Assembly (NCBI RefSeq): GCF_000413475.1
Contig: NZ_ATFK01000005.1
Location: forward strand, 1-64,000
Length of the DNA stretch: 64,000 nucleotides
Origin: Streptococcus intermedius SK54 = ATCC 27335
GTDB lineage: Bacteria > Bacillota > Bacilli > Lactobacillales > Streptococcaceae
Direction of reading: 5' to 3'
Below, piece after piece: positions 49,223-58,312 of this stretch (the first letter of the stretch is position 1; each line of letters begins with the position of its first letter). A model generated the notes under the pieces. It ran no database searches and had not been told where the DNA came from. It saw only the letters and a list, made by a program, of their open reading frames with translations. The translations under genes and the position numbers were made by a program.

Positions 49223-51352
49223 ATGAATAATAATTATAACAACTTTGATAATATGGATGATCTTTTCAATCAATTGATGGGAAGGATGGGCGGTTTTAAC
49301 AGTGAAAATCGGCGTTATCTTATCAATGGACGTGAAGTGACACCGGAAGAATTTGCACAATATCGTGCAACAGGTAAATTACCGAAGCAAGTAGCGGAAG
49401 GTCAGGCATCACAAATGCAAGGACAAGCAGGTGAGCTTAAACAAGATGGTATTTTAATGAAGTTAGGGCGTAATTTGACAGAAGAAGCACGTCAAGATAT
49501 GTTAGATCCTGTTATTGGACGCAATAAGGAAATTCAAGAAACGGCTGAAATTCTTTCTCGGCGGACGAAAAACAATCCAGTATTAGTCGGAGACGCTGGA
49601 GTTGGTAAGACTGCAGTTGTCGAAGGTTTAGCGCAAGCGATTGTTAATGGAGATGTTCCTGCAGCCATTAAGAATAAAGAGATTGTTTCTATTGATATTT
49701 CTGGTTTAGAAGCAGGGACACAGTATCGTGGTAGTTTTGAAGAAAATATTCAAAATTTAGTATCTGAAGTGAAAGAGGCTGGCAATATCATTCTCTTCTT
49801 TGATGAAATTCATCAAATTCTCGGTGCTGGAAGCACAGGCGGTGATAGTGGATCAAAAGGTTTAGCAGATATTTTGAAACCGGCTTTATCTCGTGGTGAA
49901 CTGACAGTTATCGGTGCGACGACTCAGGATGAATATCGAAATACCATTTTGAAGAATGCAGCTCTAGCTCGTCGCTTCAATGAAGTAAAAGTCAATGCCC
50001 CATCTGCAGAAGATACTTACAAGATTTTGCAAGGAATTCGTGATTTATACGAAAAACACCACAATGTCATCTTGCCAGATGACGTGTTAAAAGCTGCCGT
50101 GGATTTCTCTATTCAATACATTCCGCAACGTAGCTTGCCGGATAAAGCGATTGACCTGGTGGATGTGACAGCGGCTCATTTAGCAGCTCAACATCCTGTT
50201 ACAGATGTGCATACAGTGGAACGTGAAATTGCAGAGCAAAAGAAAAAGCAAGAAGCTGCGGTTGAAAAAGAAGACTTTGAAACTGCTTTGAATGCCAAGA
50301 TGCGTATTGAAGAGCTAGAAAAAAAGATTGAAAATCATACGGAAGACATGAAGGTGACTGCAACTGTCAATGATGTAGCAGAATCTGTAGAACGTATGAC
50401 GGGCATTCCTGTTTCCCAAATGGGGACTAGTGATATTGAACGGTTGAAAGAGATGAATGCGCGATTGAAGACAAAAGTCATTGGACAAAACGAAGCAGTT
50501 GAAGCAGTGGCGCGCGCTATTCGTCGGAATCGTGCAGGTTTTGATGAAGGAAATCGTCCGATTGGTAGCTTTCTCTTTGTTGGCCCAACTGGTGTTGGAA
50601 AAACAGAGCTAGCGAAGCAATTGGCGCTTGATATGTTTGGTACTAAAGAAGCTATTATCCGTTTGGACATGTCTGAATACTCTGACCGCACAGCTGTGTC
50701 GAAATTGATTGGTACAACAGCTGGTTATGTGGGGTATGATGACAATAGTAACACGTTGACAGAACGTGTTCGTCGGAATCCTTACTCTATCATCTTGCTG
50801 GACGAAATTGAAAAAGCCGATCCGCAAGTCATCACGCTGTTACTACAAGTTTTAGATGATGGACGTCTGACAGATGGACAAGGAAATACTGTCAACTTTA
50901 AGAATACAGTTATTATTGCTACATCAAATGCTGGATTTGGGTATGAAAGCTTTACTGGTGATGAGGAAAAGGATAGGAAGATTATCGATCGCTTAAAACC
51001 ATACTTCCGTCCAGAATTCTTGAATCGCTTCAATGCAGTCATTGAATTCTCTCATCTTGGTAAAGAAGATTTAGCTGAAATCGTCGACTTGATGTTGGAT
51101 GAGGTCAACCAAACACTTGCTAAGAAAGACATTATGCTAACAGTAACAGATGCGGCCAAACATTATCTAGCAGAAGAGGGATATGATGAAGTTATGGGTG
51201 TTCGTCCGCTTCGTCGTGTGATTGAGCAACAAATCCGTGATAAGGTAACAGACTATCATCTTGATCATTTAGATGCGAAACATCTTCTTGCAGATTTGAA
51301 AGATGATGAATTAGTTATCAAAGAAGCGAAAGAGCATCAAACTAAAAAATAA
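49223..51352 (+). CDS. clpL: ATP-dependent Clp protease-type chaperone ClpL
   Basis: A Hsp100/Clp disaggregase tied to heat and acid tolerance in lactic bacteria, acting without ClpP. From ATG 49223 (GCGAGGTG upstream) it has 709 residues. It has an Asn-rich start [20 protein letters not shown], no zinc finger (so not ClpE or ClpX), the linker with [14 protein letters not shown], the first AAA+ module (GDAGVGKT at about 123-130, FFDEIH), a short UVR-like coiled coil near 370-400, a second AAA+ module (GPTGVGKT at about 454-461, LLDEIEKAD), and the C-terminal ClpB-D2-small domain. The upstream frame from 49157 is rejected because it has no ribosome site. Confidence 0.95.
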   Translation: MNNNYNNFDNMDDLFNQLMGRMGGFNSENRRYLINGREVTPEEFAQYRATGKLPKQVAEGQASQMQGQAGELKQDGILMKLGRNLTEEARQDMLDPVIGRNKEIQETAEILSRRTKNNPVLVGDAGVGKTAVVEGLAQAIVNGDVPAAIKNKEIVSIDISGLEAGTQYRGSFEENIQNLVSEVKEAGNIILFFDEIHQILGAGSTGGDSGSKGLADILKPALSRGELTVIGATTQDEYRNTILKNAALARRFNEVKVNAPSAEDTYKILQGIRDLYEKHHNVILPDDVLKAAVDFSIQYIPQRSLPDKAIDLVDVTAAHLAAQHPVTDVHTVEREIAEQKKKQEAAVEKEDFETALNAKMRIEELEKKIENHTEDMKVTATVNDVAESVERMTGIPVSQMGTSDIERLKEMNARLKTKVIGQNEAVEAVARAIRRNRAGFDEGNRPIGSFLFVGPTGVGKTELAKQLALDMFGTKEAIIRLDMSEYSDRTAVSKLIGTTAGYVGYDDNSNTLTERVRRNPYSIILLDEIEKADPQVITLLLQVLDDGRLTDGQGNTVNFKNTVIIATSNAGFGYESFTGDEEKDRKIIDRLKPYFRPEFLNRFNAVIEFSHLGKEDLAEIVDLMLDEVNQTLAKKDIMLTVTDAAKHYLAEEGYDEVMGVRPLRRVIEQQIRDKVTDYHLDHLDAKHLLADLKDDELVIKEAKEHQTKK

Positions 51353-51362
51353 ACAGAAGGGT

Positions 51363-51391
51363 AACGCCGGAGCGGATTTCCGGCGTTTTTT
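51363..51391 (+). terminator. clpL terminator
   Basis: AACGCCGGA (51363-51371) pairs with TCCGGCGTT (51379-51387), followed by T residues. Confidence 0.92.
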
Positions 51392-51410
51392 AAGTGTGCT
51401 TAATTTTCAG

Positions 51411-51476
51411 GTCCAAGAGTGAACAGTTGCTTGTGTAATTCTTGGTCTTTTTGTTACCGCTTACATCTCTTATAAT
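51411..51476 (+). promoter_or_regulatory. ulaA promoter: UlaR-type motif and perfect cre
   Basis: A 42-bp block (51411-51452) of the form GTCCAA-N3-TGAACA-N4-CTTGTGT-N5-TTGGTCTTTTT recurs upstream of ulaG. It ends 19 bp ahead of the -10 TATAAT (51471-51476) in both. TGTTACCGCTTACAT (51452-51466) is, on the minus strand, a full match to the cre consensus and lies just upstream of the -10. The block is the best candidate for UlaR activation, and the cre for CcpA repression. Confidence 0.8.
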
Positions 51477-51518
51477 AGACTTAGAAAGAACAAATAAAAT
51501 AGAAAAAGGAGAGTTAAA

Positions 51519-52979
51519 ATGAACATCATTTTAAACATTCTGAACTGGTTCTCGCAAAACATTTTGCAGAATCCGGCCTTCTTTGTAGGTCTTTTAGTTC
51601 TAATTGGCTATGCTCTGTTGAAAAAACCAGCGCATGATGTCTATGCCGGTTTCATCAAAGCAACAGTTGGTTATATGCTGCTGAACGTTGGGGCTGGAGG
51701 TTTGGTAACAACTTTCCGTCCGATTTTAGCGGCTCTGAACTTTAAGTTTAAGATTGGTGCAGCGGTAATTGACCCTTACTTTGGATTAACAGCGGCAAAT
51801 ACAAAGATTGCAGAGGAATTTCCAAACTTTGTTGGAGCAGCAACAACGGCGCTGTTGATTGGTTTTGGTGTCAATATTCTGCTCGTTGCTCTTCGGAAAA
51901 TTACAAAAGTGCGGACGCTGTTCATTACAGGTCATATCATGGTACAGCAGGCAGCGACTGTTTCATTGATGGTTCTTCTCCTTGTTCCTCAATTGCGCAA
52001 TAGTTGGGGTGTGCTGGCAATCGGTGTTATCTGTGGACTTTACTGGGCTGTTAGTTCCAATATGACGGTGGAAGCAACACAACGTTTAACGGGTGGTGGC
52101 GGTTTTGCGATTGGTCACCAACAACAATTTGCGATTTGGTTTGTGGATAAAGTTGCAGGTAAGTTTGGTAAGAAGGAAGAAAATCTTGATAACTTGAAAT
52201 TACCAAAATTCCTGTCTATTTTCCATGATACAGTGGTTGCATCTGCAACTTTGATGCTAGTCTTCTTTGGATCAATCCTCCTAATCTTGGGGCCAGATAT
52301 CATGTCCAATGCAAAAGTCATTACATCAGGTACAGTTTACAACCCTGCTAAGCAAGATTTTTTCATGTATATCATTCAAACAGCCTTTACTTTCTCAGTT
52401 TATCTCTTTGTCTTGATGCAAGGGGTGCGGATGTTTGTAGCAGAATTGACGAATGCCTTCCAAGGTATCTCTAACAAATTGCTTCCGGGTTCATTCCCGG
52501 CTGTGGACGTTGCAGCTTCTTATGGTTTTGGTTCACCAAATGCGGTGCTTTCAGGATTTGCTTTTGGCTTAATTGGTCAATTGATTACCATTATGCTCTT
52601 AATTATCTTTAAGAATCCAATTCTGATTATCACTGGTTTTGTTCCAGTATTCTTTGATAATGCAGCGATTGCAGTTTATGCAGATAAGCGCGGCGGCTGG
52701 AAAGCGGCGGTTATCCTGTCCTTTATTTCAGGTGTATTGCAAGTAGCGCTTGGTGCTCTCTGTGTGGCACTTCTCGGTCTGGCTTCTTACGGTGGTTACC
52801 ATGGAAATATTGACTTTGAATTCCCTTGGCTTGGTTTTGGTTATCTTTTCAAATATCTTGGCATTGTAGGTTACATTCTTGTTTGTGTATTCTTGCTGAT
52901 TATTCCGCAGTTGCAATTTGCCAAAGCAAAAGACAAGGAAGCATACTACCGTGGTGCTGTCCAAGCGGAAGAAGAATAA
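51519..52979 (+). CDS. ulaA: PTS ascorbate transporter subunit IIC
   Basis: UlaA is the membrane permease of the L-ascorbate phosphotransferase system. The 486-residue protein has about 11 hydrophobic segments and family marks such as GYMLLNVGAGGLVTTFRPI, FKIGAAVIDPYFGLTAANT, and FAIGHQQQFAIWFVDKVAGK in the loop that contacts ascorbate, plus the end LGFGYLFKYLGIVGYILVC. First gene of ulaABCDEF, with AAAGGAG as ribosome site. IIB follows after 30 bp. Confidence 0.96.
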   Translation: MNIILNILNWFSQNILQNPAFFVGLLVLIGYALLKKPAHDVYAGFIKATVGYMLLNVGAGGLVTTFRPILAALNFKFKIGAAVIDPYFGLTAANTKIAEEFPNFVGAATTALLIGFGVNILLVALRKITKVRTLFITGHIMVQQAATVSLMVLLLVPQLRNSWGVLAIGVICGLYWAVSSNMTVEATQRLTGGGGFAIGHQQQFAIWFVDKVAGKFGKKEENLDNLKLPKFLSIFHDTVVASATLMLVFFGSILLILGPDIMSNAKVITSGTVYNPAKQDFFMYIIQTAFTFSVYLFVLMQGVRMFVAELTNAFQGISNKLLPGSFPAVDVAASYGFGSPNAVLSGFAFGLIGQLITIMLLIIFKNPILIITGFVPVFFDNAAIAVYADKRGGWKAAVILSFISGVLQVALGALCVALLGLASYGGYHGNIDFEFPWLGFGYLFKYLGIVGYILVCVFLLIIPQLQFAKAKDKEAYYRGAVQAEEE

Positions 52980-53009
52980 AAATAGATTTAATTAACGGAG
53001 GAAAATAAT

Positions 53010-53291
53010 ATGGTTAAGGTATTAACAGCATGCGGAAATGGCATGGGTTCATCTATGGTGATTAAGATGAAAGTAGAAAATGCTCTACGTAAACTGGGGC
53101 AAACAGATTTTACTGTCAATTCATGCAGTGTAGGTGAAGCAAAAAGCCTTGCTTCAGGTTATGATATCGTCATCGCTTCTCTGCATCTGATTCATGAATT
53201 GGATGGGCGGACAAACGGTCAATTGATTGGTCTAGATAATTTGATGGACGATAAAGAAATTACTGAAAAACTATCACAGGTACTGGAATGA
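53010..53291 (+). CDS. ulaB: PTS ascorbate transporter subunit IIB
   Basis: UlaB passes phosphate from IIA to incoming ascorbate. The 93-residue cytosolic protein has the phosphorylated Cys in LTACGNGMGSS (Cys8) and a typical IIB lactose/ascorbate fold (SVGEAKSLASGYDIVIAS). Between it and ulaC lie 201 bp with three hairpins, unusual inside this operon. Confidence 0.95.
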   Translation: MVKVLTACGNGMGSSMVIKMKVENALRKLGQTDFTVNSCSVGEAKSLASGYDIVIASLHLIHELDGRTNGQLIGLDNLMDDKEITEKLSQVLE

Positions 53292-53492
53292 TGTGGCTGA
53301 GATTTATCTCAGTCTCATCGCTTAAGAAATTGATATAGAGGCTTTGGACAATTGTCCAAGCCTCATTCACTTAAAAAAGATATGTGGGACTAAAAACGTA
53401 GAAAAATGGGAGTCAGGGTGCTCTTTTATTAGCGCTAGCTTTCTACTTTGCAGTCTGTTTGAAGTTCCCATTTTCTACGAAAGGAAGAAGCA
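53292..53492 (+). other. Structured ulaB-ulaC intercistronic region
   Basis: Three inverted repeats: CTGAGAT-TT-ATCTCAG (53297-53312); GAGGCTTTGGACAA/TTGTCCAAGCCTC (53338-53364, one bulge); and CGTAGAAAAATGGGA with TCCCATTTTCTACG (53397-53411, 53466-53479, one bulge, 54-nt loop). The last ends right at the ulaC ribosome site. They may set segmental stability or reduce read-through. Confidence 0.65.
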
Positions 53493-53978
53493 ATGAATTT
53501 AAAGCAAGCATTGATTGAAAACAACTCCATTCGTTTAGGTCTTTCGGCTTCAACTTGGCAAGAAGCGGTCAAACTTGCTGTTGACCCGTTAATTGAAAGC
53601 GGAGCTGTTAAGCCTGAATATTATGATGCTATCATCGAATCGACAGAAGGGTACGGTCCTTATTATATATTGATGCCAGGTATGGCTATGCCGCACGCAC
53701 GACCAGAAGCTGGTGTTCAAAGAGATGCGTTCTCTTTGGTGACGTTGAAGGAGCCTGTAACTTTCTCGGATGGGAAAGGGGTGAGTGTCTTGTTGGCTCT
53801 TGCAGCAACTAGTTCACAAATCCATACTAGCGTGGCTATTCCGCAGATTATTGCCTTGTTTGAATTAGAAAATTCAATCGCGCGGCTAGAGGCCTGTAAA
53901 AGTGAGAAAGAAGTGTTCGCCATGATTGATGAATCAAAAAATAATCCATATTTAGAAGGATTAGATTTAGATAGTTAG
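53493..53978 (+). CDS. ulaC: PTS ascorbate transporter subunit IIA
   Basis: UlaC accepts phosphate from HPr. The 161-residue mannitol/fructose-type IIA domain has the active His in MPGMAMPHARPEAG (near residue 70) and the following AFSLVTLKEPVTF. The end DESKNNPYLEGLDLDS is usual. GAAAGGAAGAAG precedes the ATG. Confidence 0.95.
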   Translation: MNLKQALIENNSIRLGLSASTWQEAVKLAVDPLIESGAVKPEYYDAIIESTEGYGPYYILMPGMAMPHARPEAGVQRDAFSLVTLKEPVTFSDGKGVSVLLALAATSSQIHTSVAIPQIIALFELENSIARLEACKSEKEVFAMIDESKNNPYLEGLDLDS

Positions 53979-54023
53979 TAACTGGTTTGATTTAAGCCAT
54001 TAGAAAATAGAAAGAGAAAAATT

Positions 54024-54689
54024 ATGACAAAACGATTACCGAATTTACAAGTAGCACTGGATCATTCTGATTTGCAAGGAGCCATTAAAGCGGCTGTGTC
54101 AGTTGGCCATGAAGTAGATGTCATTGAAGCAGGGACGGTTTGTCTCTTGCAGGTGGGTAGCGAGTTGGTAGAAGTCTTACGCAGTCTTTTTCCAGATAAA
54201 ATCATCGTTGCCGATACGAAATGTGCTGATGCTGGTGGGACAGTTGCTAAAAATAATGCCGTACGCGGTGCTGACTGGATGACTTGTATCTGTTGTGCTA
54301 CGATTCCTACCATGAAAGCAGCTCTTAAAGCTATTAAAGAAGAACGTAGTGACCGTGGCGAAATTCAAGTAGAACTCTATGGAGATTGGACTTTTAAGCA
54401 AGCACAGCAATGGCTTGATGCTGGTATTTCTCAAGCTATTTATCACCAATCACGTGACGCTCTGCTTGCAGGTGAAACGTGGGGTGAAAAAGACCTTAAC
54501 AAGGTTAAAAAACTCATTGAAATGGGCTTCCGTGTGTCTGTAACTGGTGGACTTAGTGTTGATACTTTGAAACTCTTTGAAGGAGTGGATGTTTTCACCT
54601 TTATCGCAGGACGTGGGATTACGGAAGCAGAAAATCCTGCTGAGGCAGCACGTGCATTTAAAGATGAAATCAAACGGATCTGGGGGTAG
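54024..54689 (+). CDS. ulaD: 3-keto-L-gulonate-6-phosphate decarboxylase
   Basis: UlaD decarboxylates 3-keto-L-gulonate 6-phosphate to L-xylulose 5-phosphate. The 221-residue TIM barrel of the orotidine decarboxylase suprafamily has LQVALDHSDL, VIEAGTVCLLQVG, the catalytic ADTKCADAGGTVAK (Asp-x-Lys-x-x-Asp) and VTGGLSVDTLKLF, FIAGRGITEAENP for phosphate binding. Hexulose-6-phosphate synthase is related, but the ula context decides the call. Confidence 0.95.
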   Translation: MTKRLPNLQVALDHSDLQGAIKAAVSVGHEVDVIEAGTVCLLQVGSELVEVLRSLFPDKIIVADTKCADAGGTVAKNNAVRGADWMTCICCATIPTMKAALKAIKEERSDRGEIQVELYGDWTFKQAQQWLDAGISQAIYHQSRDALLAGETWGEKDLNKVKKLIEMGFRVSVTGGLSVDTLKLFEGVDVFTFIAGRGITEAENPAEAARAFKDEIKRIWG

Positions 54690-54694
54690 GGCCT

Positions 54695-55558
54695 ATGACA
54701 CGTCCAATTGGTATTTATGAAAAGGCAACGCCTAAACATTTTACGTGGCTGGAACGATTAAACTTTGCCAAGGAACTTGGTTTTGATTTTGTGGAATTAT
54801 CCATTGATGAGAGTGATGAGCGTTTGGCACGTTTGGATTGGTCCAAGGAAGAACGTCTAGAACTGGTTAAAGCAATTTTTGAGACAGGGGTGCGGATTCC
54901 CACCATTACTTTTAGCGGACATCGTCGTTATCCACTGGGATCCAACGATCCTGAAAAAGAAGCGCGTGCTCTTGAAATGATGGAAAAATGTATCGAGTTT
55001 GCACAGGACATTGGTATTCGTAATATCCAGCTGGCTGGCTACGATGTTTACTACGAAGAGAAGTCTCCTAAAACACGTGCACGTTTCCTCAAAAATTTAC
55101 GTCAGGCCTGTACTTGGGCTGAAGAAGCGCAAGTTATCCTATCAATTGAAATCATGGATGATCCTTTTATCAATTCGATCGAAAAATATCTAGCTGTCGA
55201 AAAAGAAATTGACTCTCCTTATCTTTTTGTCTATCCTGATACAGGAAATGTCTCAGCTTGGGGCAATGATCTCTGGAGTGAATTCTACATTGGGCACAAA
55301 TCTATCGCAGCTATTCACTTAAAAGATACTTATGCCGTCACAGAAAGTTCAAAAGGTCAATTTCGTGATGTGCCATTTGGTCAAGGCTGTGTAGATTGGG
55401 AAGCCATGTTTGATGTTTTGAAGAAAACAAATTATAATGGCCCATTTTTAATTGAAATGTGGTCTGAAAATTGTGAAACGGTAGAAGAAACGCGTGCGGC
55501 CATTAAAGAAGCACAAGAGTTCCTCTATCCTTTAATGGAGAAAGCGGGGTTAAAATAG
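54695..55558 (+). CDS. ulaE: L-xylulose-5-phosphate 3-epimerase
   Basis: UlaE converts L-xylulose 5-phosphate to L-ribulose 5-phosphate. The 287-residue xylose isomerase-like TIM barrel shows PIGIYEKATPKHFTWLERL, the metal-ligand regions LSIEIMDDPFINS and YPDTGNVSAWGND, AIHLKDTYAV and the final Glu in FLIEMWSEN. It starts five bases after ulaD and ends two bases before ulaF. Confidence 0.95.
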   Translation: MTRPIGIYEKATPKHFTWLERLNFAKELGFDFVELSIDESDERLARLDWSKEERLELVKAIFETGVRIPTITFSGHRRYPLGSNDPEKEARALEMMEKCIEFAQDIGIRNIQLAGYDVYYEEKSPKTRARFLKNLRQACTWAEEAQVILSIEIMDDPFINSIEKYLAVEKEIDSPYLFVYPDTGNVSAWGNDLWSEFYIGHKSIAAIHLKDTYAVTESSKGQFRDVPFGQGCVDWEAMFDVLKKTNYNGPFLIEMWSENCETVEETRAAIKEAQEFLYPLMEKAGLK

Positions 55559-55560
55559 AA

Positions 55561-56268
55561 ATGGCAAAATTATTATCAGAAATGCGCCAACGTGTCTGTG
55601 ATGCTAATAAATCACTGCCAGTACATGGACTCGTCAAATTTACTTGGGGGAATGTTTCCGAGGTTGACCGTGAAGCAGGGCTTATTGTTATTAAACCTTC
55701 TGGTGTTGACTATGACAAATTGACACCTGAAAATATGGTGGTAACGGACTTGGATGGAAATATTGTCGAAGGTGATCTCAATCCATCTTCGGATTTACCA
55801 ACACATGTTGAGCTTTATAAGGCTTGGCCGGAAGTTGGTGGTATTGTTCATACGCACTCAACAGAAGCTGTTGGTTGGGCGCAAGCTGGGCGCGATATTC
55901 CTTTCTATGGGACAACACACGCAGACTATTTCTATGGTCCGGTACCTTGCGCACGTTCCTTGACAGCAGCTGAAGTTGATACTGCCTATGAAAAAGAAAC
56001 TGGGACAGTTATTATTGAAGAATTTACCAATCGTGGATTGGATCCAGTAGCCGTTCCTGGTATTGTCGTTCGCAATCACGGACCATTTACTTGGGGTAAA
56101 AATCCAGAACAGGCTGTTTACCATGCAGTTGTGCTTGAAGAAGTAGCGAAAATGAATCGTCTCACAGAACAAATCAATCCACGTGTCGAACCAGCACCAA
56201 AATACATTATGGATAAACATTACTTGCGTAAACATGGTCCAAACGCTTACTATGGACAGAAAAAGTAA
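55561..56268 (+). CDS. ulaF: L-ribulose-5-phosphate 4-epimerase
   Basis: UlaF makes D-xylulose 5-phosphate, the exit to the pentose phosphate pathway. The 235-residue class II aldolase-fold enzyme has KFTWGNVSEVDREAGL, KPSGVDYDKLTPENMV and the zinc ligands in GGIVHTHSTEAVGWAQAG, and VVRNHGPFTWGK. araD paralogues are close, but the operon decides. Last gene of ulaABCDEF. Confidence 0.95.
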   Translation: MAKLLSEMRQRVCDANKSLPVHGLVKFTWGNVSEVDREAGLIVIKPSGVDYDKLTPENMVVTDLDGNIVEGDLNPSSDLPTHVELYKAWPEVGGIVHTHSTEAVGWAQAGRDIPFYGTTHADYFYGPVPCARSLTAAEVDTAYEKETGTVIIEEFTNRGLDPVAVPGIVVRNHGPFTWGKNPEQAVYHAVVLEEVAKMNRLTEQINPRVEPAPKYIMDKHYLRKHGPNAYYGQKK

Positions 56269-56304
56269 GAATAATAAGAACAATGATAAGAAATATCTTA
56301 AGGA

Positions 56305-56351
56305 GTGGAACGATCACCATGATTGCAAAGTGTCATGCTGGTCAGTTCCAC
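56305..56351 (+). terminator. Long hairpin behind the ula operon
   Basis: GTGGAACGATCACCATGA (56305-56322) pairs with TCATGCTGGTCAGTTCCAC (56333-56351), one mismatch and one bulge. The downstream sequence is pyrimidine-rich (CCTTCCTTTTCTC) rather than a clean T tract, so it may be a moderate terminator or a protective 3' end. Confidence 0.6.
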
Positions 56352-56442
56352 GCCTTCCTTTTCTCATTTTGTCTCCGTAAAAACTCAAGATAGCCAAATA
56401 ATAACGAGGTGTTTCAATTGCGTAGGAAGATGTGTGAAAAGA

Positions 56443-56451
56443 TGTTATAAT
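56443..56451 (+). promoter_or_regulatory. Extended -10 promoter of ulaR
   Basis: TG-T-TATAAT, -10 at 56446-56451, 27 bp before the start codon. The motif shared by ulaA and ulaG is absent here. Confidence 0.7.
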
Positions 56452-56477
56452 AATTTACAATCCCTTTCAAGGAGTAA

Positions 56478-58151
56478 ATGATGATATTATTGGACCAAAC
56501 AAGTTGTGACTTACTAAGATACTTCATTCAGTTGAAAGAGCCAGAAACGATTATGACGATTTCACGGGCAACCAATCAATCGCGGAGGAAGATTTATTAT
56601 CATTTGGAAAAAATCAATGACGCTTTGGCAGAGGTTGGTGAAATGATTAGCAGTCGTCCGAGAGTAGGGATTGTGTTAACTGCACAGCAAAAGGAATTAT
56701 GCCAATCCTTGCTGGAAGGAGTCGATTCTTATAGTTATGTCATGAGCATGACCGAGCGCATGCAGTTGACCGTTCTGTATATTTGTGTTGCAAACAAGCG
56801 TGTCACCATTGAAAAACTGATGGAATTGACCGAGGTGTCTCGGAATACCGTTCTTAATGATTTGAACGAAATCCGCAATCAGTTAGCTTCAGAGCAGTAT
56901 CAAGTCAACCTTACATCCACAAAAGCGCAAGGATATCTTTTGAAATGTCATCCGCTCAATAAAATCCAATATGTACATTCTCTCTTGTATCACATTTTTG
57001 CAGAGGGGAATCATAGTTTTGTTACGATTTTAACAAAGAAGATAAGGAATTTTGTTGGTGATGAGATTCTTCTGTCGGATGATTTACAAGACTTTCTTAA
57101 CCAAAGGGTACAAGATGTAGAGCAAGATTTAGGTAAGAAAATCAATCGCCATGAAATCAAATTTATGTTGCAAGTCTTGCCATATCTTCTGTTGAGTTGT
57201 CGAAATATGGCTTTAAGTGAAGAAGAACAGGAAGATTTGAAGCGTGAGTTTACCTTGATTCGCAAGCGGATTGAATATCAAGCAGCTAAACATTTGAATA
57301 ACAATTTAGGGGCGACATTTGGCTTGAAACTAAATGATATTGAGATTTCACTCTTAACTGTTCTTTTGCTTTCTTACCGGAAAGATCGGGATATTCATGC
57401 AACCAGTCAAGATTTTGTCCAATTAAAAGAAGCGATTGATGAGTTTATCTGGCGTTTTGAAGTTAGTTCGCACTTTGAAATTGAAAATAAAGAAGATTTG
57501 TTGCGGAATTTATTGACGCATTGCAAAGCTCTACTATTTCGTAAAACCTACGGCATTCTGTCTAAAAATCCATTGACAAGACAGATCAAGGAAAAATATG
57601 CAGATTTGTTTGCAGTCACTAAGTCTTGTTCCGTGATTTTAGAGGAAGCTTGGCTTATTTCATTAACTGATGATGAAGTTGCTTACCTTGCCTTGCACAT
57701 GGGTGGATTCTTAAAACACAATCGTGCTGAAAAACAAGATGCCAAACGGATTTATTTAGTCTGCGATGAAGGAGTAGCTGTGCAGAAATTGCTACTCAAA
57801 CAGTGCTTGTATCATTTACCAAATGAAAATTTAGGTGCTGTTTTTACGACGGAACAATTCAAGAGTGTGGAAGATATTTTAGATGTGGACTTATTGATTA
57901 CGACAAATGATGGGCTGGAAACCACTTTACCAACGATACAAGTTCAGCCTATTTTGGATTATGAAGATGTATTAAATATTACTTCTTTTGTCAAAGATCA
58001 AACTCTTTCAACTAAAGGAGTACGATTTAGTCAAGAGTTAGAGCACCTTTTAGCGTCTTACATCAAAGATTCAGCTCGGACACAAGAGCTGAAAAATAAA
58101 ATTCAAAAACTTGTAAATGAAGAATTATTATCAACTTCAACGGAAGAATGA
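56478..58151 (+). CDS. ulaR: PRD-containing transcriptional regulator UlaR
   Basis: A 557-residue BglG/MtlR-type regulator: two N-terminal helix-turn-helix domains (TISRATNQSRRKIYYHLEKI; IEKLMELTEVSRNTVLNDL), two PRD domains with regulatory His (about 170-280 and 285-395, for example AYLALHMGGFL), and a IIB-like domain (RIYLVCDEGVAVQKLLLKQ with a Cys). Such DNA-binding types, not the RNA antiterminators, have HTH starts. PTS phosphorylation of the PRDs tunes activity. Position in the ula cluster makes it the ascorbate regulator, an activator in related streptococci. A separate promoter precedes it. Confidence 0.92.
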   Translation: MMILLDQTSCDLLRYFIQLKEPETIMTISRATNQSRRKIYYHLEKINDALAEVGEMISSRPRVGIVLTAQQKELCQSLLEGVDSYSYVMSMTERMQLTVLYICVANKRVTIEKLMELTEVSRNTVLNDLNEIRNQLASEQYQVNLTSTKAQGYLLKCHPLNKIQYVHSLLYHIFAEGNHSFVTILTKKIRNFVGDEILLSDDLQDFLNQRVQDVEQDLGKKINRHEIKFMLQVLPYLLLSCRNMALSEEEQEDLKREFTLIRKRIEYQAAKHLNNNLGATFGLKLNDIEISLLTVLLLSYRKDRDIHATSQDFVQLKEAIDEFIWRFEVSSHFEIENKEDLLRNLLTHCKALLFRKTYGILSKNPLTRQIKEKYADLFAVTKSCSVILEEAWLISLTDDEVAYLALHMGGFLKHNRAEKQDAKRIYLVCDEGVAVQKLLLKQCLYHLPNENLGAVFTTEQFKSVEDILDVDLLITTNDGLETTLPTIQVQPILDYEDVLNITSFVKDQTLSTKGVRFSQELEHLLASYIKDSARTQELKNKIQKLVNEELLSTSTEE

Positions 58152-58167
58152 AAGAATGGATGACTAG

Positions 58168-58196
58168 CTAGGGATAGAATTCCCGGCTTTTTTAAG
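58168..58196 (+). terminator. ulaR terminator
   Basis: AGCTAGGGA pairs with TTCCCGGCT (one mismatch near the middle), followed by T residues. Confidence 0.75.
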
Positions 58197-58207
58197 TACT
58201 AAAAATA

Positions 58208-58273
58208 GTCCAATCTTGAACACAGCCTTGTGTTTTATTTGGTCTTTTTTTCTCTCTTAGAGCAGATTATACT
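58208..58273 (+). promoter_or_regulatory. ulaG promoter with the second UlaR-type motif
   Basis: The 42-bp block of ulaA recurs at 58208-58249 without gaps (GTCCAA, TGAACA, CTTGTGT and TTGGTCTTTTT all identical). It again ends 19 bp before the -10 (TATACT, 58268-58273). No cre is seen here. Confidence 0.8.
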
Positions 58274-58312
58274 AAAGATAGAAATATAACATTATCTTGA
58301 GGAGGAACAATC

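Noticed and set aside
49223..51352. ClpE, ClpC or ClpB as identity of the Clp gene
   Set aside because: No N-terminal zinc finger (ClpE) and no Clp-N repeat domain or long middle domain; the Asn-rich start and 709-residue length fit ClpL.
56183..56380. 65-codon frame at the ulaF end
   Set aside because: Out of frame with ulaF and running through the hairpin behind the operon; no ribosome site.
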